A DNA stretch of 64,000 bases from Hyunsoonleella ulvae (GTDB lineage: Bacteria; Bacteroidota; Bacteroidia; Flavobacteriales; Flavobacteriaceae). The stretch lies in NCBI RefSeq assembly GCF_016827605.1, contig NZ_JAEPJQ010000001.1, forward strand, positions 1-64,000, in the 5' to 3' direction. Positions within the stretch are counted from its first letter, which is position 1. Every line of letters begins with the position of its first letter. Below, one piece after another: positions 27,154 to 36,325 of the stretch. The notes beneath the pieces are model-generated. The model ran no database searches and was not told the origin of the DNA. It saw nothing but the letters and a program-made list of their open reading frames with translations. A program made the translations under genes and the position numbers.

Positions 27154-28101
27154 TTATTTTAAATACCCCAAAACATTCTCCTCAATACGCTTTTGTATAT
27201 CAGAGACATCTGCCTTATCAAAGGTTTCCCCTGTAATATTTTCGTAAAGCTCAATGTAACGCTCAGAAACGGTTTGGATATATGCATCACTCATATGAGG
27301 CACAGTTTGCCCTTCCAAACCCTGAAAATTATTAGAAATTAACCATTGGCGCACAAACTCTTTTGATAGTTGCTTTTGCGGCTCGCCTTTTGCTTGACGG
27401 TCTTCGTAGCCCTCTGCATAAAAATACCTTGAAGAATCTGGTGTATGTATCTCATCTATCAAAACTATCTCCCCATCTTTAGTTTTACCAAACTCGTATT
27501 TGGTATCTACCAGAATTAAACCTCTGGATGCAGCTATTCCTGATCCTCTTTGGAATAGTTTTTTTGTGTAATCTTCTAGAATAGTATAATCTTCTTCTGA
27601 AACGATACCTTTTGCTAAAATATCTTCTCTAGAAATATCTTCATCATGATCCCCCATTTCTGCCTTAGTTGCTGGTGTGATAATAGGCTCTGGAAAAGCA
27701 TCATTTTCCTTCATCCCTTCTGGCATAGACACTCCGCATAACATACGTTTTCCTGCTTTATACTCACGTGCTGCATGGCCAGACATATAACCACGTATTA
27801 CCATTTCTACCTTAAAAGGTTCACATAAGTGACCTACTGCTACATTCGGATCTGGTGTGGCTGTTAACCAATTGGGTACTAAATCTTCTGTTGCAGCCAT
27901 CATTGTTGTGGCTATTTGGTTTAGTATTTGTCCTTTATATGGAATCCCTTTGGGCATTACTACATCAAAAGCTGATAAACGATCTGTAGCGATCATTACC
28001 AGCTGCTCATCATTAATATTGTATACCTCCCTAACTTTTCCTTTATAAACATTTTTTTGTCCCGGAAAATTGAAATTGGTATCTATTATTGTATTACTCA
28101 T
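27154..28101 (-). CDS. purC: Phosphoribosylaminoimidazole-succinocarboxamide synthase
   Basis: 315 residues from the chosen start [27 protein letters not shown]. An upstream in-frame ATG at 28149 would add 16 residues that have no counterpart in the family and run into a repeat element, so I reject it. It makes SAICAR in purine synthesis. Motifs include [62 protein letters not shown] and HTPDSSRYF. It is longer than the ~240-residue E. coli enzyme, in the class with ~300 residues also seen in yeast-like PurC. Confidence 0.95.
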   Translation of the reverse strand: MSNTIIDTNFNFPGQKNVYKGKVREVYNINDEQLVMIATDRLSAFDVVMPKGIPYKGQILNQIATTMMAATEDLVPNWLTATPDPNVAVGHLCEPFKVEMVIRGYMSGHAAREYKAGKRMLCGVSMPEGMKENDAFPEPIITPATKAEMGDHDEDISREDILAKGIVSEEDYTILEDYTKKLFQRGSGIAASRGLILVDTKYEFGKTKDGEIVLIDEIHTPDSSRYFYAEGYEDRQAKGEPQKQLSKEFVRQWLISNNFQGLEGQTVPHMSDAYIQTVSERYIELYENITGETFDKADVSDIQKRIEENVLGYLK

Positions 28102-28167
28102 TTTTAACCTTTTTATGGGTTGGTTTGTATTGCTTTTAAAGCTTAGCACCTAAGCTAGTAAATAATT

Positions 28168-28244
28168 TAGCCCCGATTGCAGCGGCATCCTTTTTTGCTT
28201 TTTCTGCAAAAAAGATATAGCGGAAAGCGGGAAGTAGCTCCTTA
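28168..28244. repeat. Intergenic hairpin repeat, copy A
   Basis: Core features are GATTGCAGCGGCATCC followed by TTTTTTGC, a short loop, GCAAAAAA, then GATATAGCGGAAAGCGGGAA. The T/A arms form a central hairpin. Copy C (53655-53752) shares both flanks, and copies B and D carry related ends. It occupies most of the purC-phoH gap. Confidence 0.7.
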
Positions 28245-28249
28245 AACAT

Positions 28250-29203
28250 TTAATCCCTATTCTCTATACTCTTGTAGGCTTCTATTACTTTCTTAACTAG
28301 TTTATGCCTTATAACGTCTTTATCGTCTAAAAATATAATCCCCACACCGTCTACATTCTTTAAAATTAAAAGCGCTTCTTTTAACCCTGAAATGGTTCGG
28401 CGTGGTAAATCTATTTGCCCCGGATCTCCTGTTAATAGGAATTTTGCATTTTTACCCATACGTGTTAAAAACATTTTCATTTGTGCATGGGTTGTGTTTT
28501 GCGCTTCATCTAAAATCACAAAGGCATTATCTAGAGTCCTACCACGCATAAATGCCAAAGGTGCTATTTGTATGGTGCCTTTCTCTATATAATTCGCTAG
28601 CTTTTCTGGAGCAATCATATCACGCAGCGCATCGTACAGAGGTTGCATGTATGGGTCTAATTTTTCTTGTAAATCACCTGGTAAAAAACCAAGGTTTTCC
28701 CCTGCTTCTACTGCAGGACGTGTTAAAATTATACGTTTAACCTCTTTATTTTTTAATGCTTGTACCGCAAGAGCTACGCCTGTGTATGTTTTTCCCGTTC
28801 CTGCTGGTCCTATAGCAAAAACCATAGCGTTTTTATGCATGCTTTCCACCAACTTACGCTGATTTGCTGTTTGGGCTTTTATTAATTTCCCCCCAACGCC
28901 ATGCACTATGGTTTCCCCACTGGCTTTTGATGTTGTGTAATCATCACTACTCTGGCTCGTAAGCACACGCTCTATAACATTTTCATCAAGTTTATTGTAC
29001 TTACCAAAATGTTTTAAAAGCATTGTAATGCGCCTATCAAATTCTTCCAGCAATTCTTCGTCGCCAAAAGCTTTGATTTTATTACCGCGTGCTACAATTT
29101 TTAATTTTGGGAAATACTTTTTAAGAAGTTCTATGTTTACATTTTGGGCTCCAAAAAACTCTTTTGGAGATATTTCTTCGAGTTCAATAATAATTTCGTT
29201 CAA
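28250..29203 (-). CDS. PhoH family ATPase
   Basis: 317 residues. The P-loop is AIGPAGTGKTYTGVALAVQAL (~130-150) and the Walker B region FVILDEAQNTTHAQMKMFLTRMG, with LTGDPGQIDLP following, as in PhoH/YbeZ proteins. The N-terminal ~100 residues include a KH-like segment (LKIVARGNKIKAFGDEELLEEF). PhoH proteins are ATP-binding proteins linked to RNA metabolism and ribosome maturation through YbeY. The gene lies upstream of purC on the same strand with a repeat element between them. Confidence 0.94.
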   Translation of the reverse strand: MNEIIIELEEISPKEFFGAQNVNIELLKKYFPKLKIVARGNKIKAFGDEELLEEFDRRITMLLKHFGKYNKLDENVIERVLTSQSSDDYTTSKASGETIVHGVGGKLIKAQTANQRKLVESMHKNAMVFAIGPAGTGKTYTGVALAVQALKNKEVKRIILTRPAVEAGENLGFLPGDLQEKLDPYMQPLYDALRDMIAPEKLANYIEKGTIQIAPLAFMRGRTLDNAFVILDEAQNTTHAQMKMFLTRMGKNAKFLLTGDPGQIDLPRRTISGLKEALLILKNVDGVGIIFLDDKDVIRHKLVKKVIEAYKSIENRD

Positions 29204-29445
29204 AAGCGTTTATTTAATATAGTTTGGGTTTAAAACATTAATTGAGATACATGCCCCAGGACATCAATGATATGCTTGGTATATCCAGAATCTAAAATTT
29301 GAATAACGCTAAGTTAATAAACCTCCTTTTTAGAATTAAACATGAAAATTTAAATCGAAATTTTACGTAGGTTTGTATATCATACTCTCTAAATTCAAAA
29401 ATACATAATTTTAGAGGAGTTAACCTTAAAAACATATCAACAAAT

Positions 29446-30318
29446 TTGTCTGTACCCATCATCACATTAACCACCGATTTTGGAGAGAAAGATCACTTTA
29501 CTGGCGCAACAAAAGGCGCTATTTATAGTGAACTTCCCAATGTGAATATTGTTGATATCTCGCATAGTATATCGCCTTTTAATATTCCTGAAGCGGCTTA
29601 CATCATTCAAAATGCTTATAGCAGCTTCCCATCTGGCACTATACATATTATTGGTATTGATTCTGAATTAAATGAAGAAAACAAGCATATTGCGATGAAA
29701 CTGGATGACCATTATTTTATATGTGCCAATAATGGTATTATGAGCATGATTTGTTCTGAAATTGCACCAGAGAAAATTGTTAAAATTAATATTCATGATA
29801 AAATCCAAACTAGTTTTCCTGTGCTTGATGTTTTTGTAAAAGTGGCTTGCCATATTGCACGTGGCGGAACCCTAGAAGTAATTGGCAAACCTATAAACAA
29901 CATAAAACCTATAAACAACTTAAAACCCTATGTAAATGAGGAAAAAACCAAAATTATTGGTAGTGTTATTTATATTGATAATTATGGTAATGTGGTTACT
30001 AATGTGAGAAAACAATTTTTTGAGACCATCCAAAAAGGACGCAAGTTTGAGATTACAGCACGCCAATACAAGTTTAAAACCATTTACAAGAAATATAGTG
30101 ATGTTGTAAATTTTGATATCCCAAAAGAAAAACGGCAAGATGAAGGCAAGGGCCTAGTGGTTTTTAATTCTGGTGGGTTTCTAGAAATTGCAATGTATAA
30201 AAGTGACTCAAAAAAACATGGGAGTGCAGCCACCCTAATGGGCTTGCAAGTTAGAGATACTATTGGAATAGATTTTATTACAGTTTCTGTTATTCCACAA
30301 AACCAAGATATTTACTAA
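29446..30318 (+). CDS. SAM hydroxide adenosyltransferase (DUF62)
   Basis: 290 residues from a TTG start at 29446. The N-terminus PIITLTTDFGEKDHFTGATKG, then VDISHSISPFNIPEAAYI and VFVKVACHIARGG, is diagnostic for the S-adenosyl-L-methionine hydrolase family related to chlorinase and fluorinase enzymes. Non-halogenating members split SAM to adenosine and methionine using hydroxide. The C-terminal domain (IYIDNYGNVVTNV, VVFNSGGFLEIAMYKS) is present, so the protein is complete. It is followed 5 bp later by the ABM gene. Confidence 0.92.
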   Translation: MSVPIITLTTDFGEKDHFTGATKGAIYSELPNVNIVDISHSISPFNIPEAAYIIQNAYSSFPSGTIHIIGIDSELNEENKHIAMKLDDHYFICANNGIMSMICSEIAPEKIVKINIHDKIQTSFPVLDVFVKVACHIARGGTLEVIGKPINNIKPINNLKPYVNEEKTKIIGSVIYIDNYGNVVTNVRKQFFETIQKGRKFEITARQYKFKTIYKKYSDVVNFDIPKEKRQDEGKGLVVFNSGGFLEIAMYKSDSKKHGSAATLMGLQVRDTIGIDFITVSVIPQNQDIY

Positions 30319-30323
30319 ACATA

Positions 30324-30620
30324 ATGCTGATACGAATTGTAAAAATGAGTTTTAAGGCTGAATGTGTTGATGATTTTCTAGATATTTTCGAGAAGAACAA
30401 AACACGTATTAGAGGTTATGAAGGCTGTAATTTTCTTGAATTGTATCGTGATAAAACGCAACCTAATATATTTTTCACTTACAGCTATTGGAATTCTGAA
30501 ACTGATTTAGAGCTTTACAGAAACTCTGATATATTTAAAAGTATTTGGAGTAAAACCAAAATATTGTTTAATGCAAAGCCTGAGGCTTGGAGTGTTGATA
30601 AGTCGGACACGCTAGAATGA
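30324..30620 (+). CDS. ABM-type (antibiotic biosynthesis monooxygenase) domain protein
   Basis: 98 residues forming one ferredoxin-like ABM domain: LIRIVKMSFKAECVDDFLDIFEKNKTRI, GYEGCNFLELYRDKTQPNIFFTYSYWNSE, then DLELYRNSDIFKSIWSKTKILF. Members include cofactor-free quinol monooxygenases such as YgiN, but many have no known role. It follows the SAM adenosyltransferase gene by 5 bp and precedes the gldFG fusion by 87 bp that contain a short tandem repeat. Confidence 0.88.
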   Translation: MLIRIVKMSFKAECVDDFLDIFEKNKTRIRGYEGCNFLELYRDKTQPNIFFTYSYWNSETDLELYRNSDIFKSIWSKTKILFNAKPEAWSVDKSDTLE

Positions 30621-30669
30621 TTAATAATGAGTAATTAATGATAAACAATTAAAAATTAGTACCAAATAC

Positions 30670-30697
30670 TGAACACTGAACACTGAACACTGAACAC
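30670..30697 (+). repeat. Four tandem copies of TGAACAC
   Basis: The 7-base unit TGAACAC is repeated exactly four times, ending ten bases before the start codon of the gldFG gene. It may influence that gene's translation or vary in copy number. Confidence 0.9.
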
Positions 30698-30707
30698 TAA
30701 AACCTAA

Positions 30708-33092
30708 ATGCTAGCACTACTAAAAAAAGAAATAAACACATTTTTTGCATCTCCAATAGGTTACTTGGTTATTGCTATTTTTTTAATATTAAATGGTTTA
30801 CTGCTCTGGGTGTTTAAAAGCGAATTTAACATCCTAGATTATGGATTTGCAGAGTTATCAGCATTCTTTTTACTAGCACCTTGGATTTTGTTGTTTCTTA
30901 TTCCTGCTGTAACCATGCGCAGTTTTTCTGATGAAAAAAAACAAGGTACTTTAGAATTATTACTTACCAAACCCATTTCGCATTTAAACATTGTTTTGGG
31001 TAAGTTTTTTGGGGCTTATATTTTAATTTTAATGGCATTGTTACCAACTTTACTCTATGTATACTCGGTATATAAATTAGGTAATCCTATTGGTAATTTA
31101 GATTTAGGAAGCACGCTTGGCGCCTATGTTGGGCTTCTTTTTTTGGCTGCCACTTACACTGCTATTGGTGTATTTTGCTCTACATTATCTAGCAATCAAA
31201 TTATAGCTTTTATTGCATCTGTGTGCATTTGTTTGTTCTTCTTTCTAGGTTTTGATAGTATTATTGCTTTTTCATCTAATACGTTTATAGAACAATTAGG
31301 AATAAATTACCACTACAAAAGCTTAAGTCGAGGTGTTGTGGACTCCAGAGATATTATTTATTTCCTGAGCGTCATCATCTTTTTTATTATGCTAACCTGC
31401 TTAGGTATTAAAACTGATACATTTAAAAAGCAAGACCTGCAAAAAGTCGCTTTAACTTTTATTGGCTTATTAATTTTAAATAGTATTTCCAGTTACGTAT
31501 ACAAACGCATAGATGTAACAAAAGACCAACGGTATACCTTAAGTGATTCGGCCAAGGAAATTGCTAATAAAGCCGATTCTCCAATAGTCGTAGACGTATT
31601 TTTAAAAGGCGAAAGTTTTCCATCAGAATTTAGACGGTTACAACGTGAAACCCGCCAGCTTCTGGAAGAGTTTTCCAATGAAAACGATAATATTGTTTTT
31701 GCTTTTATTAATCCGTTAGAAAACGAAGCCTCTCGTGAACAAACCATACAAGTAATGACACAACGTGGTCTTACCCCTATGCAATTGGAAGTAAAAGAAA
31801 ACGGAAAATCTACCCAAGAAGTAATTTTTCCATGGGCATTGGCCAGTTATAACGAACAAACCGTAATTATACCTTTAGTAAAAACCAAAATTGGAGCATC
31901 CCAACAGGAATTAGTGACGAATTCGGTACAACATCTAGAGTATGCTTTTGCTAATGGCTTTAAAAAGTTGGTTACCCCAAGATCTAAAAAAATAGCAATT
32001 TTAAAGGGTAACGCTCAATTAGAAGACAAGCACATTGCAGATTTTGTCAAAACCTTGGGCGAATACTATTTTATTGCACCGTTTACATTGGATAGCGTAA
32101 TTAACAGCCCTCAAAAAACACTAAAAGAATTAAATAATTTTGATTTAATAATTTCAGCAAAACCCACCCAAACGTTTACTGAAGCGGAAAAGTATGTTCT
32201 AGACCAATACAACATGCAAGGCGGCAAAAGTTTATGGCTTATAGATGCCGTTGCTATGGAAAAGGACAGTTTGTACAATGATGCTGGTAAAAACTATGCC
32301 ATAGGTAGGACGCTTGGTTTAACCGATTTCTTTTTTAACTACGGTGTTCGCATTAATCCAGTTATGGTAGCCACACCTTACTCTGCACCGATAACCTTGG
32401 CTATTGGAGATGGTAGCAACTCCCAATTTCAACATTTAAATTGGCCCTATTCGCCTTTAGCCAGTTCAAACAGCAATCATCCTATTACCAACAATCTCAA
32501 TTTAATTCGTTTTGATTTCTCAAACCCTATTGATACACTTAAGAACAATATAAAAAAGACCATCTTACTTAAAACCGCCCCTTTATCCCGACTGGAGGGC
32601 ACGCCAAGAGAAATAAATTTAGATGTAGTTACCAAACCCATCAACCCTAAAACTTTTAAAAATGAAACACAAACACTTGCCGTATTACTAGAAGGCAAGT
32701 TTAAATCGGCTTTTGCTAATCGTGTAAAACCCTTTAAAGTCACTAACGAAAAAGAGAATAGCACAGATACTAAAATGATTGTGGTTGCTGATGGCGATGT
32801 GATTAAAAATGATGTAGTACGTAACAGGCCCCAAGAATTAGGGTTTGATAGATGGACTGGAAAATTGTATGGTAACAAAGAATTTTTACTCAACTCGGTA
32901 AATTATCTTCTAGATGATAATGGACTTATAAACATTCGTAGTAAGGAAATTGAAGTTGCCTTTTTAAACCAAGAAAAAATAGCAGAAGAAAAAACGCTAT
33001 GGCAACTGCTAAACATTGGATTACCAATAGCTTTACTCTCATTATTTGGTTTTGGATTTAACTACTACAGAAAGAAAAAATACGCTAGTTAA
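30708..33092 (+). CDS. GldF-GldG fusion, gliding-motility ABC transporter permease and substrate-binding-like protein
   Basis: 794 residues in one uninterrupted frame. Residues ~1-240 are GldF: LALLKKEINTFFASPIGYLV, six membrane helices, RSFSDEKKQGTLELLLTKPIS. From ~244 the sequence is GldG: LQKVALTFIGLLILNSISSY, the YKRIDVTKDQRYTLSDSAKEIA start, a long periplasmic part and a C-terminal helix (~770-788). In Flavobacterium johnsoniae GldF (~240 aa) and GldG (~560 aa) are separate proteins that work with ATPase GldA. There is no internal stop or ATG at the junction (~31428-31440), so a real fusion is indicated. It precedes dnaN, the usual neighbour. The ATPase gene is not in the window. Confidence 0.93.
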   Translation: MLALLKKEINTFFASPIGYLVIAIFLILNGLLLWVFKSEFNILDYGFAELSAFFLLAPWILLFLIPAVTMRSFSDEKKQGTLELLLTKPISHLNIVLGKFFGAYILILMALLPTLLYVYSVYKLGNPIGNLDLGSTLGAYVGLLFLAATYTAIGVFCSTLSSNQIIAFIASVCICLFFFLGFDSIIAFSSNTFIEQLGINYHYKSLSRGVVDSRDIIYFLSVIIFFIMLTCLGIKTDTFKKQDLQKVALTFIGLLILNSISSYVYKRIDVTKDQRYTLSDSAKEIANKADSPIVVDVFLKGESFPSEFRRLQRETRQLLEEFSNENDNIVFAFINPLENEASREQTIQVMTQRGLTPMQLEVKENGKSTQEVIFPWALASYNEQTVIIPLVKTKIGASQQELVTNSVQHLEYAFANGFKKLVTPRSKKIAILKGNAQLEDKHIADFVKTLGEYYFIAPFTLDSVINSPQKTLKELNNFDLIISAKPTQTFTEAEKYVLDQYNMQGGKSLWLIDAVAMEKDSLYNDAGKNYAIGRTLGLTDFFFNYGVRINPVMVATPYSAPITLAIGDGSNSQFQHLNWPYSPLASSNSNHPITNNLNLIRFDFSNPIDTLKNNIKKTILLKTAPLSRLEGTPREINLDVVTKPINPKTFKNETQTLAVLLEGKFKSAFANRVKPFKVTNEKENSTDTKMIVVADGDVIKNDVVRNRPQELGFDRWTGKLYGNKEFLLNSVNYLLDDNGLINIRSKEIEVAFLNQEKIAEEKTLWQLLNIGLPIALLSLFGFGFNYYRKKKYAS

Positions 33093-33131
33093 CTGTTAAT
33101 AAGTTTGTTTCGATAAAACGTTGCTTTAAGA

Positions 33132-33139
33132 TATATTTG
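33132..33139 (+). promoter_or_regulatory. Promoter -7 box for dnaN
   Basis: TATATTTG fits TAnnTTTG; a TTTG at 33104-33107 lies 24 bp upstream, slightly longer than the usual spacing. The leader to the dnaN start is about 120 bp. Confidence 0.5.
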
Positions 33140-33262
33140 TAGGTAACGATTTTCTAATTTTTAAGACATTAAATACGATATGTTTTACAAAATATTTAGT
33201 TTGTAAATAGCTAATAGGTTAATCGTAAAACAATATAAGACTTCTAAAAAATATAAAGACGA

Positions 33263-34381
33263 ATGAAATTTATTGTATCAAGTACTTACCTTTTAAAACA
33301 ATTACAGGTGTTGGGTGGTGTAATCAATAGTTCTAACACATTACCTATTTTAGATAATTTTTTATTTGAGTTAGATCATACAAAACTAACCGTTTCTGCA
33401 AGTGATTTAGAAACAACCATGTCCTCTACATTAGATGTGGAGAGTGATAGTGAAGGTAGCGTTGCTATTCCTGCACGTTTATTGCTAGATACTTTAAAAA
33501 CATTCCCAGAACAACCATTAACCTTTATTGTTGAGGATAACAATACGGTTGAAATTAGCTCTAACCATGGTAAATATGCTTTGGCTTATGCCAGTGGAGA
33601 TGAGTTCCCAAAAGCAGTTGCTCTAGAGAATCCAAGTAAAACAGTTATACTAGGAGATATTTTAGCTACCGCCATAAGCAAAACTATTTTTGCCGCTGGA
33701 AATGATGATTTACGCCCTGTAATGAGTGGTGTGTTTTTTCAGTTTTCTACAGAAGGCTTAACGTTTGTGGCTACTGATGCCCACAAACTAGTTAAGTATA
33801 CAAGGGAAGATGTAAATGCGAGTCAAGTAGCAGAGTTTATCATGCCTAAAAAACCGCTAAACTTACTAAAAGGCATTCTTGCTGCTAGCGAAGATGAAGT
33901 TACCATCGAGTACAACGACTCCAACGCTAAATTTACTTTTGAAAATTCTGAATTGATTTGCCGTTTAATCGACGGTAAATACCCAAATTATGAGGCTGTA
34001 ATACCAAAAGAAAATCCCAATAAGTTAGCGATAGACAGAACTCAATTTTTAAACTCAGTACGTCGTGTTAGTATTTTCTCCAATAAAACCACACACCAAA
34101 TACGATTAAAAATTGCCGGAGCAGAACTTAATATTTCTGCAGAAGATATTGATTACAGCAATAAGGCAGAAGAGCGTTTAACATGCGATTATCAAGGTGA
34201 TGACATGCAAATAGGGTTTAACTCACGTTTTTTAACCGAGATGTTAAATAATCTAGGGTCTACAGATGTACAATTAGAAATGAGCATGCCTAATCGTGCA
34301 GGGATTCTAACCCCTGTGGATGGTTTAGATGATGGAGAACAAATTACAATGCTGGTAATGCCTGTGATGTTGAATAGTTAA
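33263..34381 (+). CDS. dnaN: DNA polymerase III beta subunit (sliding clamp)
   Basis: 372 residues, the standard length. Three clamp domains of ~120 residues are visible, starting MKFIVSSTYLLKQLQVLGGVI, with VATDAHKLVKYTREDV in the second and the terminal MLVMPVMLN, which closely follows the canonical clamp ending. It tethers the replicative polymerase to DNA. The gene is single, not next to dnaA, as is common in Flavobacteriaceae where it follows gldFG. A terminator lies 40 bp downstream. Confidence 0.97.
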   Translation: MKFIVSSTYLLKQLQVLGGVINSSNTLPILDNFLFELDHTKLTVSASDLETTMSSTLDVESDSEGSVAIPARLLLDTLKTFPEQPLTFIVEDNNTVEISSNHGKYALAYASGDEFPKAVALENPSKTVILGDILATAISKTIFAAGNDDLRPVMSGVFFQFSTEGLTFVATDAHKLVKYTREDVNASQVAEFIMPKKPLNLLKGILAASEDEVTIEYNDSNAKFTFENSELICRLIDGKYPNYEAVIPKENPNKLAIDRTQFLNSVRRVSIFSNKTTHQIRLKIAGAELNISAEDIDYSNKAEERLTCDYQGDDMQIGFNSRFLTEMLNNLGSTDVQLEMSMPNRAGILTPVDGLDDGEQITMLVMPVMLNS

Positions 34382-34384
34382 TAC

Positions 34385-34407
34385 CATTCCTGCGAACGCA
34401 GGAATCT
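34385..34407. repeat. Short palindromic repeat (CATTCCTGCG type)
   Basis: ATTCCTGCG and CGCAGGAAT are perfect 9-bp arms around an AA loop, followed by CTC. This shares CATTCC...AGGAATCTC with the larger element at 7845-7917. It abuts the dnaN stop codon. Confidence 0.65.
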
Positions 34408-34420
34408 CGATATATTGAAG

Positions 34421-34455
34421 AAGCAGTAATCTTAATTTGAGTTACTGCTTTTTTG
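34421..34455 (+). terminator. Rho-independent terminator after dnaN
   Basis: AAGCAGTAA and TTACTGCTT pair across a ~12-base loop and are followed by a T run. Confidence 0.8.
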
Positions 34456-34528
34456 TTATGGGTTTTAAGAAACATATAAATCTATTATTAAGTATTTTAG
34501 ACTAACCAACGCAATTTTATAACTAAAC

Positions 34529-34562
34529 AAAAAACGCCCACCGTGAAGTGAGCGTTTAGTTT
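34529..34562 (-). terminator. Terminator of the DUF4870 gene
   Basis: Read on the minus strand, AAACGCTCAC and GTGGGCGTTT form a stem around a short loop and are followed by a run of T residues, just after the DUF4870 stop codon. Confidence 0.75.
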
Positions 34563-34578
34563 ATCTCATTTTTTCTAA

Positions 34579-34920
34579 CTAACTAATAAAATTAAGAGAT
34601 AAAGGGTATTTTGGAGTTTCGCCATTATTAGCCTTGATTGCATTTATAATAGGAAAAACTATAGATACGATTCCTAAAACAATTAAACCTAAAATGCCTA
34701 GACCAAATAATAAAATTAATGGAATACAAATAAGGCAATACACAAGCAAACTCAATTGGAAGTTTATAATGTTTTTACCATGTTCGTCCATTTGGTATAC
34801 CTTTTCTTTTTGTGTTACCCACAGAATTAGTGGCACTATTAAACTACCAAATCCTATAACTAGTGAAATTAACTGGCTTAAATGAGTAACTACGATTAAT
34901 TGATTGTCTTCTCGTTTCAT
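34579..34920 (-). CDS. DUF4870 small membrane protein
   Basis: 113 residues from the chosen start MKREDNQLIVVTHLSQL; an ATG 15 codons upstream would add residues not seen in the family. The DUF4870 pattern is clear: THLSQLISLVIGFGSLIVPLILW, the polar EKVYQMDEHGKNIINFQLSLLVY, and the helices LILLFGLGILGLIVLGIVSIVF ending INAIKANNGE. It has about three membrane helices. Function unknown. It is a single minus-strand gene between dnaN and the DUF3108 gene, with its own terminator. Confidence 0.88.
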   Translation of the reverse strand: MKREDNQLIVVTHLSQLISLVIGFGSLIVPLILWVTQKEKVYQMDEHGKNIINFQLSLLVYCLICIPLILLFGLGILGLIVLGIVSIVFPIINAIKANNGETPKYPLSLNFIS

Positions 34921-35092
34921 GATGATGGTCATTAAAAATATTTGATTGATATTTATATGACGCATCTTTTTAAAGATTGTTACAGGTAAAAACAGGAATT
35001 ATTTATCCCAAATTAGCATAATAATATTTCGCATTGTATTTTCGGCACAATAAATGTTAATGTTTTCGTTATAAACACAAAATACCAAGTAA

Positions 35093-35860
35093 ATGAAACA
35101 CTTTCTTATTGTTCTGCTCTTTTTAGGAAGTTTTATATCCTCAGCTCAAAATACCGCCATTGCAGCTGGCGAAAAACTGGTATATACAGCATCATACAAT
35201 ATGTCGGGAGTGTTGAACGACATTGCCCAAGTAACTTTAGAAACCAGTAATGTAAAAACATCAAAAGCTACACTTTTACATTTAAAATGTAAAGCCGTAA
35301 CCTATAAAAAATGGGATAACTTCTTTAAAATTAGAGACCTATACGAAAGTTATGTAAACCCAAAAACACTAACCCCTTATTTATACAAAAGAGACATCAA
35401 CGAAGGTGGCTATTACAAAAACATGAAATACACCTTTAGCCATAAAACAAATACAGTAAAATCAGTACAAACCAAAAAGAATGATTGGGTTGAAAAAAAA
35501 GATATTAAGATCAATTCTGGAACTAAAGATATTGTTGCTACTTTGTATAAAATCAGACTCTTTGATTATGAATCTATGGCTGTGGGAACAAAAAAATCAT
35601 TTACGGTAATTTTTGATAGAAAAGAAATAAATGCGCAAATTACCTATTTAGGAAAAGAGACCATAAACACAGCAATAGGCAGTAAAACATGTTACAAAAT
35701 CGCTGTTGGCAGTAACGACACCAATGTCATAAAAAATAATAGGAACAATATAGTATGGCTTACTGCTGATGCCAATAAAATAATGGTTTACGGAAAGTTT
35801 AAAATCCCTGTTGGTAATGGAGAACTTAAGATAAAATCTGCAACTGGTCTAAAAAATTAA
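35093..35860 (+). CDS. DUF3108 domain exported protein
   Basis: 255 residues with a signal peptide (MKHFLIVLLFLGSFISSAQ). The mature protein begins AIAAGEKLVYTASYNMSGVLNDIAQVTLET and continues with KIRDLYESYVNPKTLTPYLYKRDINEGGYY, which is characteristic of DUF3108, a beta-rich periplasmic family. The role of the family is not established. The next gene, a small membrane protein, starts 4 bp after the stop, so the two are probably cotranscribed. Confidence 0.88.
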   Translation: MKHFLIVLLFLGSFISSAQNTAIAAGEKLVYTASYNMSGVLNDIAQVTLETSNVKTSKATLLHLKCKAVTYKKWDNFFKIRDLYESYVNPKTLTPYLYKRDINEGGYYKNMKYTFSHKTNTVKSVQTKKNDWVEKKDIKINSGTKDIVATLYKIRLFDYESMAVGTKKSFTVIFDRKEINAQITYLGKETINTAIGSKTCYKIAVGSNDTNVIKNNRNNIVWLTADANKIMVYGKFKIPVGNGELKIKSATGLKN

Positions 35861-35864
35861 AGAA

Positions 35865-36206
35865 ATGAAACAAGTATTTACCATTTTAGCTGTGATAGCT
35901 TCAGCTCTAACTATTATCTTTTCCGTATTACCCATCTCAAATTTGGCCATATTCCCCGGAATAACTGCTCTAATTTTTGGATTAATTGCATTTTACCTCT
36001 CTAAAAAAACAGGTAAGGTTAAAAAGATTATTCAATTTTCTTTCCTATTAACTATCATGGCATTAGGACTAACAACCTATAAGGCAATTTTCACAAAAAC
36101 AGAGGTTGGAAATACAGAAGCTTTGGTTGAAAAAGAAACCGAATCTAAACAAGAAGCTATAGAAGAACTTGAAGAACTTGATCTAGAAGATATTGAGATA
36201 GAATAG
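35865..36206 (+). CDS. Small membrane protein with acidic C-terminal tail
   Basis: 113 residues. I do not recognise a named family. Three membrane helices can be seen (VFTILAVIASALTIIFSVLP, LAIFPGITALIFGLIAFYL and IIQFSFLLTIMALGLTTYKA), followed by a ~35-residue strongly acidic, helix-prone tail rich in Glu (EKETESKQEAIEELEELDLE). It follows the DUF3108 gene by 4 bp. Confidence 0.8.
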   Translation: MKQVFTILAVIASALTIIFSVLPISNLAIFPGITALIFGLIAFYLSKKTGKVKKIIQFSFLLTIMALGLTTYKAIFTKTEVGNTEALVEKETESKQEAIEELEELDLEDIEIE

Positions 36207-36231
36207 TAGGCTTTTTTTTACGTTTAATTCA

Positions 36232-36239
36232 TATATTTG
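36232..36239 (+). promoter_or_regulatory. Promoter -7 box for the M28 peptidase pair
   Basis: TATATTTG fits TAnnTTTG, 86 bp upstream of the start codon of the first M28 gene. No clear -33 element. Confidence 0.4.
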
Positions 36240-36325
36240 TACAGCTTAAAAAAACTGGTATAAAGTTTTCTCTCACTGAAAAGACGTTTTGATTGTGAGT
36301 TGCTTTTGAATAAAATCAAAACAAC

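Noticed and set aside
27154-28149. Longer purC protein starting at 28149
   Set aside because: The extra 16 residues come from the edge of repeat copy A and have no counterpart in PurC.
30670-30697. CRISPR-like short repeat
   Set aside because: Seven-base units in direct contact with no spacers; a simple tandem repeat, not a CRISPR array.
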